Below, piece by piece: positions 47,818-61,490 of a stretch of DNA of 64,000 nt. This DNA is from Allium sativum. Its lineage: Eukaryota; Streptophyta; Magnoliopsida; Asparagales; Amaryllidaceae. The notes beneath the pieces are model-generated. The model saw only the letters and a list, made by a program, of their open reading frames with translations, did not search any database and was not told the origin of the DNA. The position numbers and the translations under genes were made by a program. Where the stretch lies: assembly GCA_030737875.1 (NCBI GenBank), contig CM060923.1, positions 496,088,453 through 496,152,452 of the forward strand, in the 5' to 3' direction. Numbering within the stretch: the stretch's first letter is position 1; the number at the start of each line of letters is the position of its first letter.

Positions 47818-49440
47818 GCAAAACCAAAACTACTAGCTGCCCGTGTCAAAATAAGGGCACCCAGAGTTTAGGTTAAAACAATAAACTCCAGGTCAGTCAT
47901 GGGACTGGTGTGAGAACTAAAACAGTTAATCTTTATTTTAAATCATTAGGTAAATCAAGGGACCACGCCGTATAACACGGAACGGGTTTCCTCCCAAGAA
48001 TACCAGTGCATAAAACAAACAGCGCAATGCTAAATAAAGAAAGATGAAGCTGTTATAAGACCCAGGTCCCATCACACAATGCAACGCAGTCGAGGATAGG
48101 GTTTTCCCTTATAACAGCCAAAGAATGCTTGATACGTTTTAAAACAAATCATTTGATACTATTATAAGTGTATAGTGTATAAAACACTTCAAATCATAAG
48201 TATCAATCATAGGCGGCATGGGTACCATATATCATGTCGCCATATATAGGTTTACAAATAAAACCGCAAATGTCACGTATTTGGAAATTGGATTTCCGTC
48301 TATGAACCGAGGCAAAAGATAGTCCTCAACCGATTCGTGACTCTCTAGCCCGAGCCACAGGAACAGCCGCAACTGCCCCATGGAGCGACAGGGCCGGTCC
48401 ACACGGAGTGGATTATAGTGCCTGAACAATACGTCTCCCCACCCTATGGGGTGTAAGTCTGGTCCGTCAGCCGACCAGAATGCATTCGGCCGAAACCGAT
48501 ATAACCGAGGCGCCTCGCAACCGCAACAACCACATAAGTCAAACTCGTCAGGGCGTGTAAAACCACTGACGCCACTTCTAACTAGAAAGAAACGCAAGTC
48601 CTCCCTGAGGTCCGTCTCCCGTTTTTGGTTCATACCTGGTGTGAAACACGCGAGGTAAACGTTACACAAAGCTACGCCACAAAGGCCGTGCTTTGATCAT
48701 CAACCACAAGACTTTGCTTTTCAACAGAAGCCTTGATCATTTGCATCTTAGCATGCCACACAGGCAAACCATCCTATGCAACCGATATCAGTCACACAGA
48801 ATGAAATCCGATGTCAGACACACAGTCCATTTACAAGTCCGTTCTGGGTCTGAACGAAACCGGAGGCACCTAGTACCCCGCATATCCATCGATCTCCAAG
48901 TACGTCTGGACGATCACTAACTGTTTCCATCTTCTTGGGTGTACAGCCCAATCAAGATCATCAGTTATCACCCAAACGACGTGAAGACCTCCGGTCTTCG
49001 ACCATCGTCTTCTTCTTCGACTTATCGTCGTATCAGTTACTCAGAATGGGATAAACCCGGCCTTTCCGAATAACTCGCGTATATATTATAAAAGTGTTAC
49101 ACAAACACAACATACGCCTCATTCCAACTCATTAGTCATTAACCGTAAATTAATCAAGAGAATAATTCCCCAAATATTAACCCCGAAGGCCGAAACCAAC
49201 ATCAGATCAATATCCAGAAAACCATTCTACTTAGCTAACCGACAGTTAGTTTCTAAATTTCACGTTCAAATCTAATTAAAGATTTAACTATCGCCTGGAG
49301 CAAAACTGGTGATACTCCATTCTCGATCTTTTCAATCTAATTAAAGATTCATTAAAACTCCACTTAGTTTTAATCTGTGACTGGGTTAAAGAATCAGTGT
49401 CATTTAAAACACGGTCCACGATAAACCCAAAGTCATATCC

Positions 49441-50043
49441 CATTAATTATCGGGTTAAAGAACAAGTGTTATTTAAAACACTGCTCACGATAAACCCAAA
49501 AATCAATATCAATTCAATTCCAATTAAATATTATTTAATTGGTACACTTCATTAAATCTAAATAAAAAGATTTAATCTTTTCTCAACTGGGTTCAAGAAC
49601 AGTGTTAGTGAAGACACCATTCACGACAAACCCAAATCACATTCATTAATTATCGGGTTAAAGAACAAGTGTTATTTAAAACACTGTTCACGATAAACCC
49701 AAAAATCAATATCAATTCAATTCCAATTAAATATTATTTAATTGGTACACTTCATTAAATCTAAATAAAAAGATTTAATCTTTTCTCAACTGGGTTCAAG
49801 AACAGTGTTAGTGAAGACACCATTCACGACAAACCCAAATCACATTCATTAATTATCGGGTTAAAGAACAAGTGTTATTTAAAACACTGTTCACGATAAA
49901 CCCAAAAATCAATATCAATTCCAATTAAATATCATTTAATTGGTACACTTCATTAAATCTAAATAAAAAGATTTAATCTTTTCTCAACAGGGCTCAAGAA
50001 CAGTGTTAGTGAAGACACCATTCACGACAAACCCAAATCACAT
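49441..50043. repeat. 203-bp unit, three copies
   Basis: Units start at 49441, 49644 and 49847 with CATTAATTATCGGGTTAAAG. Each carries hairpin motifs H2 and H3 (see findings). The third unit has small deletions. A1 has one copy. Confidence 0.92.
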
Positions 50044-50935
50044 TCGATATTCAATACAAGGCTCTGAATAGAAAATATATCGGCTTATATTCAATATCGA
50101 ATTCTACGACTAACAAATGTCGTATTGGAAATAGCGATATAAATATATATCTTTCAAATTTCCATAACAACACCTGTATAATCACGAATTCCAACATCGA
50201 AATATTCCGAAGACAATTTCGATTCAAATCCACTCCAATGCATTCATTGGAAATTTTGGTTATTTTCAAACCCATTTCGAATTCAATTTATTTATTAAAA
50301 AAAATAAAATAAATAGAATTATAATTCTAGTTCAAAACTAGTTTATTTCGATAAAAATCTATTTTTATCTTTTCAAATATGGAGTTTTTCATCCCAATTC
50401 TTTCTAAATCATTTCTTATGATTTTACACAAATTATTACTATTTTTAATAATTTTATCAAGGCCCGTTCAGTCGATTTCCAACAATGGCCATCGAACTGC
50501 ACTTACAGCGACCTTTTTCGAATTTGATTTGGACATAATTCCAAATCCAACCGTTAGATTTCTAATTTCTAATATTCTTTAGAAAGCTCTTTTCGATACG
50601 AACCCAATGGTTCCGGTTTTAGGAGAATCCGACGGTCGGATCTCCCGTAATGTCCGTTTGAAACAAATGGTCGAAATTCGCGAACTGCCGCGGCGCGGCG
50701 CGTTCTATTCAGGCCATTATATTATATATATAATATATATAATATATATTTCGTCGATTTCTATTTATAACGAATTATATAAATAGTTTTAAATTCGTTT
50801 CAAATTCTATTTCAACTTCTATTTCAATTCAAAGCAAAATTGAATTCTTCTTTATAAATTCGTTTTAAAATTCATTTCTATTCAATTCAAATTTCAATTC
50901 AATTTTGAATTCATTTCAATTCGTTTTCAATTCAA

Positions 50936-51122
50936 TTCATTTCGAAATCGTTTTCAATTCAATTCATTTCGAAATCGTTTTCAATTCAATTCATTTCGAA
51001 ATCGTTTTCAATTCAATTCGAAGTCGTTTTCAATTCAATTCATTTCGAAATCGTTTTCAATTCAATTCATTTCGAAATCGTTTTCAATTCAATTCATTTC
51101 GAAATCGTTTTCAATTCAATTC
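50936..51122. repeat. 28-bp minisatellite, about 7 copies
   Basis: The unit is TTCATTTCGAAATCGTTTTC then AATTCAA, one base longer than the A1 unit. One copy is shortened (CGAAGTCG). Confidence 0.9.
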
Positions 51123-52136
51123 AAAATATTCGATTTCGAAATCACTTTTCAATATTCATTTTTAAGATGAATAAAATCGATATAAATATCGATTCACGTC
51201 AAAATGGCGTCAATCTAATCAACACGGCTTCATAAATTTCTATTTTCAAATATTCTATTTCAAATATTTCTTTTTCAAAATAGTTGTTATTATCAAAATA
51301 TTTCGTTCAACACATGACCAATCTCAATGAATGAGTACTGTCAACACATGAACTTTTATTTTATAATATTCTTTATTTTTCAAATTGGAATGAGGCCCAA
51401 TCAATCACCATATAAAGTTAATTATATGGATTTTCATACAACACATGTATATACTAACATTGAAAATAATCAACCATCAACCAAAGTGCACTACACTGTA
51501 AAAGCATCAAATATAGATATTCAACGCTTATAACAGCCTGTCAATCAATCGATCGACATATTCAATCAATCAGGATGAGTGAACTTCAAATTTCATCCCA
51601 ACACCCGTGTGGGGTTTCAAACAATCAAACACATATTTTATTTGTGTTGTTGGGCGATGTGTAAAATTTATCGTCCCAATCAATGTCATTCAAATAGGTG
51701 TACATAAACAAACCATCTGGTTTGTAAATGAATATTCTATTTTATTCACTTCACGTTAAAAATTATATTTTTAACGATAAAACATTTTATTTCAACTTAT
51801 GAATTTCTATTCAATTCATTTATTCAATAAAATGATATTTTTATTTTTCTAACATATTTTAGAAAATTTCGGCGGCATAACGGCACGATACTAAAAACGG
51901 GATAAGGCCTAGCCTTGTCCCCGGTCTAGTGAAGGCCCACGCCATTCACATATCAATCAAATTCACTTTCGTTATGCAAACCACAAAATTTGGAGTAAGG
52001 GTCTAACCTAGCCTTACTCCTTCGCCTTATAACGGCGCACGTCTAATCCTAACCAATTTATCGATTCGATTTTTCATACCACAAATCACATTCAAACCAA
52101 TATCGCAATCAATCACCAATCAATCAAACAAACAAG

Positions 52137-52200
52137 TCCATGGTCTGTGGACGATTGTGTCGGGTGCTACTAAGCACCGTCTGCATCCTAGTATATATAT
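52137..52200. other. Conserved double-hairpin block
   Basis: GTCCATGGTCTGTGGAC (arms GTCCA and TGGAC) is followed by GGTGCTACTAAGCACC (six-base stem, ACTA loop). The block recurs at 3406, 26396, 34132 and 60106, and partly at 44647. Base changes at 3438-3453 and 26421-26436 leave pairing intact or replace it with G-U. Confidence 0.7.
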
Positions 52201-52424
52201 ATATAACTAGAAAAATAAATTGAAAGGTGAGAAATTCTCACCGAAAGCTATCCAAGCTCCACGGCACTTCATTTGATAGAAATCTTCATCTTCATCGTCT
52301 TCGTTGCCCGTAGTCACTATATATATAAAAATCACATTTTTATATTTCGATGTCTTTAAAATAAAAATCACATTTTTATTTATTCACTTTCAATTTAAAA
52401 ATCATACTTTTATAATCACTTCAT

Positions 52425-52580
52425 ATATTTAAAAATCGAATTTTTACTATGCTATTCAATATATAAAAATCGAAATTTTACTTTGCTATTCATTATAAAA
52501 ATCGAATTTTTACTTTGCTATTCAATATAAAAATCGAGTTTTTACTTTGCTATTCAATATAAAAATCGAATTTTTACTTC
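52425..52580. repeat. Palindromic TAAAAATCGAATTTTTAC array
   Basis: Four to five units of about 30 bp with ATAAAAATCGAATTTTTAC then TTTGCTATTCAA. Similar in unit to 3601-3765 rather than to A1. Confidence 0.85.
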
Positions 52581-52628
52581 TATGTTATATAGATAAAAAA
52601 TTATATTTTTATCCCGCTATTTTCCATA

Positions 52629-52772
52629 TAAAGATTTCGCCTTTTTGAATTTAAAGATTTCACCTTTTTAAATTTAAAGATCTCACCTTTTTAAATTTAA
52701 AGATTTCACCTTTTTAAATTTAAAGATTTCACCTTTTTAAATTTAAAGATTTCACCTTTTTAAATTTAAAGA
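52629..52772. repeat. About 22-bp AAATTTAAAGATTTCACCTTTT array
   Basis: Seven tandem copies of TTTAAAGATTTCACCTTTTT. The unit is absent from A1 and from 1-5525. Confidence 0.9.
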
Positions 52773-53141
52773 CATCACTTGATTTCAACGTATATAAAAT
52801 AAAAATCAGATTTTTATTTTGCTACATATACAAAGATGATATTTTAATATTCTCTATCCTATAAAGATTATATTTTTAATTCTTTAAAAATATAAAAACT
52901 ATATTTTTATCACTTTAAAAATATAAAGATCGTATTATATTACTTTTAAAAATCAAATCTTTTCTGTTTTAAAAGTCACGTCTTAAAATAAATAAATAAA
53001 ATCTGTTTTAAAATAAATAAAATCAGTTTTAAAATAAATAAAATCAGTTTTTAAAATTTAAAAATTCAGATTAATAAGCAAATAAAATTCAGTTAATAAA
53101 ACAAATAAAATCAGTAAATAAAATAAATAAAATCAGAAAAT

Positions 53142-53148
53142 ACTTACA
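53142..53148 (-). promoter_or_regulatory. Splice-donor-like site, A2
   Basis: The minus strand reads CCTGTAAGTATTTT, an excellent match to the plant donor consensus, right at the GC-to-AT boundary. Confidence 0.55.
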
Positions 53149-53520
53149 GGGGGGGGGGGGGTTCATCATCGGTTTTGGGTCCAGGGGGGGCTGTGGCTTC
53201 CGTCGCTTTGGGGGTTCGCGAGTAGGAGGGAGCAGCGGAGCTGCGAGGCGAGGTGGAGGGGGTCTGGTTGCGGCGGCTAGGGTTCAGGTGAGCAAGGGGG
53301 TGCGGAATTAGGGTTCTTCACGTTGGAGGAGGAGAGTGGAGAGGGAAGAGGAGGGGCGCTGCGCGACGGCTCTGGGGGGGGCGCGCGAGGTGGTGGTGGC
53401 TCTGCCACCGGCGGCGGCGTGGGGGGGGGCTTCGACGCGATTTCGATCTCCCTTTTTTTTTCTTTTTTTTTTTTTCTTTTTCGATTCTGAATTATCGGGG
53501 GGGGGGGCCTGGAGGTATAG
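53147..53520 (-). other. GC-rich leader of A2 LTR
   Basis: C/T-rich on the sense strand, with AACCCTAGCC, long C-runs (53149-53161, 53494-53504) and a TATATAA at 53535-53541 just upstream. Presumed LTR transcript leader. Confidence 0.6.
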
Positions 53521-54470
53521 GGAGGGAAGAGGGATTATATATTTTTTTTTATTAATTTAATTATTTTATTTTAATTCAAAAAGTCAACTTTTTCAAACGA
53601 CCTCTAAACGAGGTCCACCGCCTGTCGTCCATAGCGTTTCACCCCCATTCCGAACACAATGGGATATGTATCGTATGTTGATTCGACTGTTTGAATCAGT
53701 CTCCGTTAATATTTACATTTAAATTACTATATTGAATTTTAAACGCACATTTCAAATTACCGGGGTCACATACTAACTAGAAAAATTCCAGAAAAATATT
53801 TTCTAGCTTCGTATTGACGATACGGTCCTAACAAAACTAGTTTCGTCAAATTCTGAGACCGTTTGAAAAATGGCCAATTTTCAGTCGATTAAAATCAACT
53901 GAAACTGGTCAAACACGTTTTCCTTTGCCACGCTCACATATTGATTCGAAAAATTATGAAATTTGAAACCTAGCAATAACTTGACACTGCGGACCCAACA
54001 AAACTGATTTCGTCGAAATCCGAGGTCATTTGCAAAATGTCCATTTTTAAGGGCCTTATATATATAAAAATATATATAAATTCCACAGCGACTATTTCTA
54101 ATTTTCAACTGGACATATCTTATCATTTCTAAGATGAAATCTCAGTTTGTTAACTTCGTTACAAAGATATAGTTATACAGATTCAAATATTCCTTGTTTC
54201 GTTCAATTCTGACTTATATTGAATTCTGTATATTCATTTGAAATTAGAAATCGAATTTTCGAACTACCGCGCCATTTTCAATTCCTTTTATAATTATATA
54301 TAATTATTATATATTCTAACGACGACGTATATAATATATACGTTCGAACTATATTCAAAATAAATTTTCTCGTCGATATTATTTAAAATAATTCATTTTA
54401 AATAATCAAAATTCGCTAAAATTGCCAAAATAAAAATTTTAAACTGGCCCAGATTTTCCGGGTTGTTACA

Positions 54471-54483
54471 ATCTCCCCCACTT
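54471..54483 (-). other. Polypurine tract, A2
   Basis: AAGTGGGGGAGAT on the minus strand next to TGTAACAACCC. GGGGACGAAAAG lies just before it. Confidence 0.92.
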
Positions 54484-55485
54484 AAAACTTTTCGTCCCCG
54501 AAAAGGAACAAAGTCGAAAGTGGTTTGACTATTCAACTCTACGCTCGACCTGGCTTCCATTCTCCAACTCTTTAGTTTTTGAGAATTTTCAAAAATTCAA
54601 AAATTTGGCTAACACCCTAAATTTTCGAAAAATTTCGCCATAACCTCCCCTGCACCGGGAGCATCGGGGAATTTCAAATAGCTTCCCCGGTCCTTCAGAT
54701 CTCAAAAAGAAAAAGAAAAAGCCAAGCGGCTAGCCAATAGGCTCACAAAATCATCATCACCCAAACAAAACAGGAAATTATGTAGTAAACATGTACCTAT
54801 TTGTCGGGCAAACAAATTTTATTCTCTGGCTCTAGCCTCCTTGCTATGACCTGTTCAATGATATATATGTATATGCAAGCAAATGCGACCAAATTTCAAT
54901 ACAATTCAATATTTGATTCAGTTAGGCTAAATGGTTCAAAATTAGCAAACAAATAAACAAACAACACAAACATCAATCAATTAGTGAATTAGAGTTTCAA
55001 ATTCATAATTTTGATACATATACAAGAATCAGATTTTTAATGCCAAATCACAACAATAGGCCCTATCTAATTTTGGTTCTCACACCAGTCAATAGGAAAT
55101 ATATAGAAATCTCACTTTCGTCGCTCGAAAATAAATACTGGCGACAGTGCCCCATCACCAGAATCATTCCCGGGCACTAGAGGGATTCTATATCTACCCA
55201 ATATATTAAAACTTCGAATACACGTTTGCAAGACATATATACAAAATCTTTATATATCGGATTGTCCTAATCAATATAAAATAAATAATCAAATACGAAT
55301 AATTGATTTAAATTTTCAAAACGAAATTTGTTTTCATTTTCAAAAACATACTCTTCACACTCGTTCTAGGATACTACTGATCCTATCTCTAACGAGTCAT
55401 TCTAATTGGATATTACTAATCCAATATCTGATGAATTCTTTCGTATGGTTCTAATGTGTCTTGTTCTCTAGCTTTGTAAACCAAA

Positions 55486-55497
55486 GCTCTGATACCA
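55486..55497 (-). other. Primer-binding site, A2
   Basis: Exact TGGTATCAGAGC on the minus strand, two bases from the LTR end at 55500. Overlaps a stem-loop with arms AGCTTTG and CAAAGCT (55470-55488). Confidence 0.93.
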
Positions 55498-57409
55498 CGT
55501 GTGAAGACCCGCAACCTCCCCGTAAAGGAAAGCGTCGGATAGTTCGAGAACAAACCACAGCAGAACACATATAAAAGAACGTTTCACTGTATATTACAAC
55601 AATGCATCAGATTACAAGAATATACAGAGTATAAACGAATATTACACAGAAATATCAGAGATTTAAATTACATTTAAATACATAGCAGCGGAAAATAATA
55701 GAATACACAACTAGAAGAGATATACGGATACAAAGCTTTCCGGATATCGTTCCAGCTGTAAACCAGGATCCTGTGAATATAAATCTGCAAAACCAAAACT
55801 ACTAGCTGCCCGTGTCAAAATAAGGGCACCCAGAGTTTAGGTTAAAACAATAAACTCCAGGTCAGTCATGGGACTGGTGTGAGAACTAAAACAGTTAATC
55901 TTTATTTTAAATCATTAGGTAAATCAAGGGACCACGCCGTATAACACGGAACGGGTTTCCTCCCAAGAATACCAGTGCATAAAACAAACAGCGCAATGCT
56001 AAATAAAGAAAGATGAAGCTGTTATAAGACCCAGGTCCCATCACACAATGCAACGCAGTCGAGGATAGGGTTTTCCCTTATAACAGCCAAAGAATGCTTG
56101 ATACGTTTTAAAACAAATCATTTGATACTATTATAAGTGTATAGTGTATAAAACACTTCAAATCATAAGTATCAATCATAGGCGGCATGGGTACCATATA
56201 TCATGTCGCCATATATAGGTTTACAAATAAAACCGCAAATGTCACGTATTTGGAAATTGGATTTCCGTCTATGAACCGAGGCAAAAGATAGTCCTCAACC
56301 GATTCGTGACTCTCTAGCCCGAGCCACAGGAACAGCCGCAACTGCCCCATGGAGCGACAGGGCCGGTCCACACGGAGTGGATTATAGTGCCTGAACAATA
56401 CGTCTCCCCACCCTATGGGGTGTAAGTCTGGTCCGTCAGCCGACCAGAATGCATTCGGCCGAAACCGATATAACCGAGGCGCCTCGCAACCGCAACAACC
56501 ACATAAGTCAAACTCGTCAGGGCGTGTAAAACCACTGACGCCACTTCTAACTAGAAAGAAACGCAAGTCCTCCCTGAGGTCCGTCTCCCGTTTTTGGTTC
56601 ATACCTGGTGTGAAACACGCGAGGTAAACGTTACACAAAGCTACGCCACAAAGGCCGTGCTTTGATCATCAACCACAAGACTTTGCTTTTCAACAGAAGC
56701 CTTGATCATTTGCATCTTAGCATGCCACACAGGCAAACCATCCTATGCAACCGATATCAGTCACACAGAATGAAATCCGATGTCAGACACACAGTCCATT
56801 TACAAGTCCGTTCTGGGTCTGAACGAAACCGGAGGCACCTAGTACCCCGCATATCCATCGATCTCCAAGTACGTCTGGACGATCACTAACTGTTTCCATC
56901 TTCTTGGGTGTACAGCCCAATCAAGATCATCAGTTATCACCCAAACGACGTGAAGACCTCCGGTCTTCGACCATCGTCTTCTTCTTCGACTTATCGTCGT
57001 ATCAGTTACTCAGAATGGGATAAACCCGGCCTTTCCGAATAACTCGCGTATATATTATAAAAGTGTTACACAAACACAACATACGCCTCATTCCAACTCA
57101 TTAGTCATTAACCGTAAATTAATCAAGAGAATAATTCCCCAAATATTAACCCCGAAGGCCGAAACCAACATCAGATCAATATCCAGAAAACCATTCTACT
57201 TAGCTAACCGACAGTTAGTTTCTAAATTTCACGTTCAAATCTAATTAAAGATTTAACTATCGCCTGGAGCAAAACTGGTGATACTCCATTCTCGATCTTT
57301 TCAATCTAATTAAAGATTCATTAAAACTCCACTTAGTTTTAATCTGTGACTGGGTTAAAGAATCAGTGTCATTTAAAACACGGTCCACGATAAACCCAAA
57401 GTCATATCC

Positions 57410-58012
57410 CATTAATTATCGGGTTAAAGAACAAGTGTTATTTAAAACACTGCTCACGATAAACCCAAAAATCAATATCAATTCAATTCCAATTAAATAT
57501 TATTTAATTGGTACACTTCATTAAATCTAAATAAAAAGATTTAATCTTTTCTCAACTGGGTTCAAGAACAGTGTTAGTGAAGACACCATTCACGACAAAC
57601 CCAAATCACATTCATTAATTATCGGGTTAAAGAACAAGTGTTATTTAAAACACTGTTCACGATAAACCCAAAAATCAATATCAATTCAATTCCAATTAAA
57701 TATTATTTAATTGGTACACTTCATTAAATCTAAATAAAAAGATTTAATCTTTTCTCAACTGGGTTCAAGAACAGTGTTAGTGAAGACACCATTCACGACA
57801 AACCCAAATCACATTCATTAATTATCGGGTTAAAGAACAAGTGTTATTTAAAACACTGTTCACGATAAACCCAAAAATCAATATCAATTCCAATTAAATA
57901 TCATTTAATTGGTACACTTCATTAAATCTAAATAAAAAGATTTAATCTTTTCTCAACAGGGCTCAAGAACAGTGTTAGTGAAGACACCATTCACGACAAA
58001 CCCAAATCACAT
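57410..58012. repeat. 203-bp unit, three copies
   Basis: Counterpart of 49441-50043; no difference seen by eye. Confidence 0.92.
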
Positions 58013-58904
58013 TCGATATTCAATACAAGGCTCTGAATAGAAAATATATCGGCTTATATTCAATATCGAATTCTACGACTAACAAATGTCGTATTGGAAA
58101 TAGCGATATAAATATATATCTTTCAAATTTCCATAACAACACCTGTATAATCACGAATTCCAACATCGAAATATTCCGAAGACAATTTCGATTCAAATCC
58201 ACTCCAATGCATTCATTGGAAATTTTGGTTATTTTCAAACCCATTTCGAATTCAATTTATTTATTAAAAAAAATAAAATAAATAGAATTATAATTCTAGT
58301 TCAAAACTAGTTTATTTCGATAAAAATCTATTTTTATCTTTTCAAATATGGAGTTTTTCATCCCAATTCTTTCTAAATCATTTCTTATGATTTTACACAA
58401 ATTATTACTATTTTTAATAATTTTATCAAGGCCCGTTCAGTCGATTTCCAACAATGGCCATCGAACTGCACTTACAGCGACCTTTTTCGAATTTGATTTG
58501 GACATAATTCCAAATCCAACCGTTAGATTTCTAATTTCTAATATTCTTTAGAAAGCTCTTTTCGATACGAACCCAATGGTTCCGGTTTTAGGAGAATCCG
58601 ACGGTCGGATCTCCCGTAATGTCCGTTTGAAACAAATGGTCGAAATTCGCGAACTGCCGCGGCGCGGCGCGTTCTATTCAGGCCATTATATTATATATAT
58701 AATATATATAATATATATTTCGTCGATTTCTATTTATAACGAATTATATAAATAGTTTTAAATTCGTTTCAAATTCTATTTCAACTTCTATTTCAATTCA
58801 AAGCAAAATTGAATTCTTCTTTATAAATTCGTTTTAAAATTCATTTCTATTCAATTCAAATTTCAATTCAATTTTGAATTCATTTCAATTCGTTTTCAAT
58901 TCAA

Positions 58905-59091
58905 TTCATTTCGAAATCGTTTTCAATTCAATTCATTTCGAAATCGTTTTCAATTCAATTCATTTCGAAATCGTTTTCAATTCAATTCGAAGTCGTTTTC
59001 AATTCAATTCATTTCGAAATCGTTTTCAATTCAATTCATTTCGAAATCGTTTTCAATTCAATTCATTTCGAAATCGTTTTCAATTCAATTC
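58905..59091. repeat. 28-bp minisatellite, about 7 copies
   Basis: Counterpart of 50936-51122, same copy number. This contrasts with the A1 pair, where the numbers differ. Confidence 0.9.
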
Positions 59092-61115
59092 AAAATATTC
59101 GATTTCGAAATCACTTTTCAATATTCATTTTTAAGATGAATAAAATCGATATAAATATCGATTCACGTCAAAATGGCGTCAATCTAATCAACACGGCTTC
59201 ATAAATTTCTATTTTCAAATATTCTATTTCAAATATTTCTTTTTCAAAATAGTTGTTATTATCAAAATATTTCGTTCAACACATGACCAATCTCAATGAA
59301 TGAGTACTGTCAACACATGAACTTTTATTTTATAATATTCTTTATTTTTCAAATTGGAATGAGGCCCAATCAATCACCATATAAAGTTAATTATATGGAT
59401 TTTCATACAACACATGTATATACTAACATTGAAAATAATCAACCATCAACCAAAGTGCACTACACTGTAAAAGCATCAAATATAGATATTCAACGCTTAT
59501 AACAGCCTGTCAATCAATCGATCGACATATTCAATCAATCAGGATGAGTGAACTTCAAATTTCATCCCAACACCCGTGTGGGGTTTCAAACAATCAAACA
59601 CATATTTTATTTGTGTTGTTGGGCGATGTGTAAAATTTATCGTCCCAATCAATGTCATTCAAATAGGTGTACATAAACAAACCATCTGGTTTGTAAATGA
59701 ATATTCTATTTTATTCACTTCACGTTAAAAATTATATTTTTAACGATAAAACATTTTATTTCAACTTATGAATTTCTATTCAATTCATTTATTCAATAAA
59801 ATGATATTTTTATTTTTCTAACATATTTTAGAAAATTTCGGCGGCATAACGGCACGATACTAAAAACGGGATAAGGCCTAGCCTTGTCCCCGGTCTAGTG
59901 AAGGCCCACGCCATTCACATATCAATCAAATTCACTTTCGTTATGCAAACCACAAAATTTGGAGTAAGGGTCTAACCTAGCCTTACTCCTTCGCCTTATA
60001 ACGGCGCACGTCTAATCCTAACCAATTTATCGATTCGATTTTTCATACCACAAATCACATTCAAACCAATATCGCAATCAATCACCAATCAATCAAACAA
60101 ACAAGTCCATGGTCTGTGGACGATTGTGTCGGGTGCTACTAAGCACCGTCTGCATCCTAGTATATATATATATAACTAGAAAAATAAATTGAAAGGTGAG
60201 AAATTCTCACCGAAAGCTATCCAAGCTCCACGGCACTTCATTTGATAGAAATCTTCATCTTCATCGTCTTCGTTGCCCGTAGTCACTATATATATAAAAA
60301 TCACATTTTTATATTTCGATGTCTTTAAAATAAAAATCACATTTTTATTTATTCACTTTCAATTTAAAAATCATACTTTTATAATCACTTCATATATTTA
60401 AAAATCGAATTTTTACTATGCTATTCAATATATAAAAATCGAAATTTTACTTTGCTATTCATTATAAAAATCGAATTTTTACTTTGCTATTCAATATAAA
60501 AATCGAGTTTTTACTTTGCTATTCAATATAAAAATCGAATTTTTACTTCTATGTTATATAGATAAAAAATTATATTTTTATCCCGCTATTTTCCATATAA
60601 AGATTTCGCCTTTTTGAATTTAAAGATTTCACCTTTTTAAATTTAAAGATCTCACCTTTTTAAATTTAAAGATTTCACCTTTTTAAATTTAAAGATTTCA
60701 CCTTTTTAAATTTAAAGATTTCACCTTTTTAAATTTAAAGACATCACTTGATTTCAACGTATATAAAATAAAAATCAGATTTTTATTTTGCTACATATAC
60801 AAAGATGATATTTTAATATTCTCTATCCTATAAAGATTATATTTTTAATTCTTTAAAAATATAAAAACTATATTTTTATCACTTTAAAAATATAAAGATC
60901 GTATTATATTACTTTTAAAAATCAAATCTTTTCTGTTTTAAAAGTCACGTCTTAAAATAAATAAATAAAATCTGTTTTAAAATAAATAAAATCAGTTTTA
61001 AAATAAATAAAATCAGTTTTTAAAATTTAAAAATTCAGATTAATAAGCAAATAAAATTCAGTTAATAAAACAAATAAAATCAGTAAATAAAATAAATAAA
61101 ATCAGAAAATACTTA

Positions 61116-61490
61116 CAGGGGGGGGGGGGGGTTCATCATCGGTTTTGGGTCCAGGGGGGGCTGTGGCTTCCGTCGCTTTGGGGGTTCGCGAGTAGGAGGG
61201 AGCAGCGGAGCTGCGAGGCGAGGTGGAGGGGGTCTGGTTGCGGCGGCTAGGGTTCAGGTGAGCAAGGGGGTGCGGAATTAGGGTTCTTCACGTTGGAGGA
61301 GGAGAGTGGAGAGGGAAGAGGAGGGGCGCTGCGCGACGGCTCTGGGGGGGGCGCGCGAGGTGGTGGTGGCTCTGCCACCGGCGGCGGCGTGGGGGGGGGC
61401 TTCGACGCGATTTCGATCTCCCTTTTTTTTTCTTTTTCTTTTTTTTCTTTTTCGATTCTGAATTATCGGGGGGGGGGGCCTGGAGGTATA
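61116..61490 (-). other. GC-rich leader of A2 5' LTR
   Basis: Counterpart of 53147-53520. In the 5' LTR it would be the true start of the element's RNA. Confidence 0.6.

Larger units (their letters stand above)
47531..54470 (-). mobile_element. A2 3' LTR, 6940 bp
   Basis: Starts TGTAACAACCCGG at 54470 on the minus strand and ends GCGGGTCTTCACA at 47531. Compared with A1 it has a 203-bp triplication (49441-50043), a 28-bp rather than 27-bp minisatellite (50936-51122), one copy of the 97-bp unit, different palindromic arrays (52425-52770) and an extra segment 51960-52080. Confidence 0.95.
54471..55499 (-). mobile_element. A2 internal region, 1029 bp, non-coding
   Basis: Clearly homologous to 28291-29346 but with many substitutions. 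Conserved parts are both ends, the CGGGGAA/TTCCCCG hairpin (54665-54689), ATTGGAT-7-ATCCAAT (about 55407-55427) and the primer-site stem-loop. The middle (54890-55320) is the most diverged. No protein can be read. Confidence 0.93.

Noticed and set aside
48232..48669. 145-codon minus-strand frame, also at 56201-56638
   Set aside because: It is identical in both places because the LTRs are identical. The matching region of A1 and older LTRs has no such frame, so it is not conserved as protein.
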